A stretch of 32,427 nucleotides of DNA from Hyphochytrium catenoides. Lineage: Eukaryota > Sar > Hyphochytriomycetes > Hyphochytriales > Hyphochytriaceae. Of this stretch, positions 32,039-32,427 are shown piece by piece. The translations under genes and the position numbers were made by a program. Location: the NCBI GenBank assembly GCA_900088475.1, contig FLMG01000825.1, forward strand, positions 565-32,991. The letters are read 5' to 3'. The stretch's first letter is position 1, and every line of letters begins with the position of its first letter. The notes beneath the pieces are model-generated. The model searched no databases. It was given only the letters and a program-made list of their open reading frames with translations, and was not told the DNA's origin.

Positions 32039-32427
32039 CAACTCCAGGCTGCCCTGAAGCACTTCTCAGCTGTCTGACGTGTCATTCCTCTTTCCCACTC
32101 TATTTCCACACCCTCTTTGTCGGTCGCCTACATTCCCTTTCTCTCCTTATCTGCGCCTGATAGCGTAGTGCTGTGTGTGGTTATGAGCGTTGTCTAGACT
32201 TGCTTGTCCACCGGCTTCAGTCCCGTTACCTTTTTTCATTCTTATCCATTCAGTTACCCCTTCCTCTCTGTGCCCTCGCTTGTCATGACGCTTCTTCCTC
32301 TGACTGTCTCATCTCCTCCTCGCTTGTATCTCTCTTATTTCTCTTCCCTCTAAGGCATAGGCACGAGGGATGCCCTACCTGTACGCAATAGAGCCGATTG
32401 TGTCTAAAGTCTTTATAAAGTGCCGAC
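32039..32427. other. 5' flank of the helical-repeat gene, right edge of window
   Basis: Pyrimidine-rich on the plus strand with no supported gene. A short minus-strand frame (ATG near 32085, MTRQTAEKCFRAAWS) overlaps the start of the helical-repeat gene out of frame and could be an upstream ORF. An intron of a plus-strand gene continuing beyond the edge is another possibility. Confidence 0.3.

Overview
This is nuclear DNA of a microbial eukaryote with dense, intron-rich genes. Six spliced genes and one intronless gene can be reconstructed well enough to name or describe. The reconstructed introns run from 73 to 681 nt. They use GT-AG borders, with one GC-AG exception, and carry long CT-rich tracts on the coding strand. 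Together the reconstructed models use TGA, TAA and TAG as stops. A zinc-finger protein with three C-x4-C-x9-C-x2-H repeats (the WRKY19-like type common in stramenopiles) and a plant-type L-galactono-1,4-lactone dehydrogenase suggest an alga or relative, possibly a stramenopile. That assignment is an inference, not a demonstration.

Layout, left to right. (1) A minus-strand gene of unknown function runs off the left end (start near 742). (2) Divergent from it, a six-exon plus-strand aspartyl/asparaginyl beta-hydroxylase occupies 1354-3831. (3) 3832-6620 holds little: one possible minus-strand terminal exon near 4948-5084, a short Gln-rich ORF, C and CT tracts. (4) The intronless zinc-finger protein is on the minus strand, 6621-7691. 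(5) 7692-11925 is gene-poor: a GA microsatellite, an AGGC/AGAC repeat, a possible reverse-transcriptase relic near 8868-9100 and nested inverted repeats near 11072-11233. (6) L-galactono-1,4-lactone dehydrogenase (minus, five exons) occupies 11926-14580. (7) A membrane-anchored RING E3 ligase (minus, three exons) occupies 15576-16972. (8) 16973-18220 is nearly free of ORFs and holds a perfect 10-bp hairpin. (9) A very large minus-strand gene, 18221-24694, has 18 exons that join in frame into one 1024-residue protein carrying a TBC Rab-GAP domain, a PDZ domain, a PH-GRAM domain and an active-site-intact myotubularin phosphatase. (10) A divergent region, 24695-25526, contains an AT-rich island. 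(11) An OBG/YchF-like GTPase of the yeast YGR210C type (plus, ten exons) occupies 25527-28939. (12) Convergent with it, an eight- or nine-exon gene for a helical-repeat (PPR-like) protein runs from about 32038 down to 29072.

The most striking object is the TBC-PDZ-GRAM-myotubularin fusion. It would put a Rab-inactivating activity and a PI3P/PI(3,5)P2 phosphatase in one polypeptide, which suggests coupled shutdown of endosomal identity. Every exon junction was checked by reading phase, and the total coding length is an exact multiple of three. Two junctions remain less certain: exon 2 and the 26-nt exon 8. The other genes look like ordinary housekeeping functions (protein hydroxylation, vitamin C synthesis, ubiquitylation, GTPase, RNA-binding-like repeat protein) and show no sign of an operon or a shared pathway.
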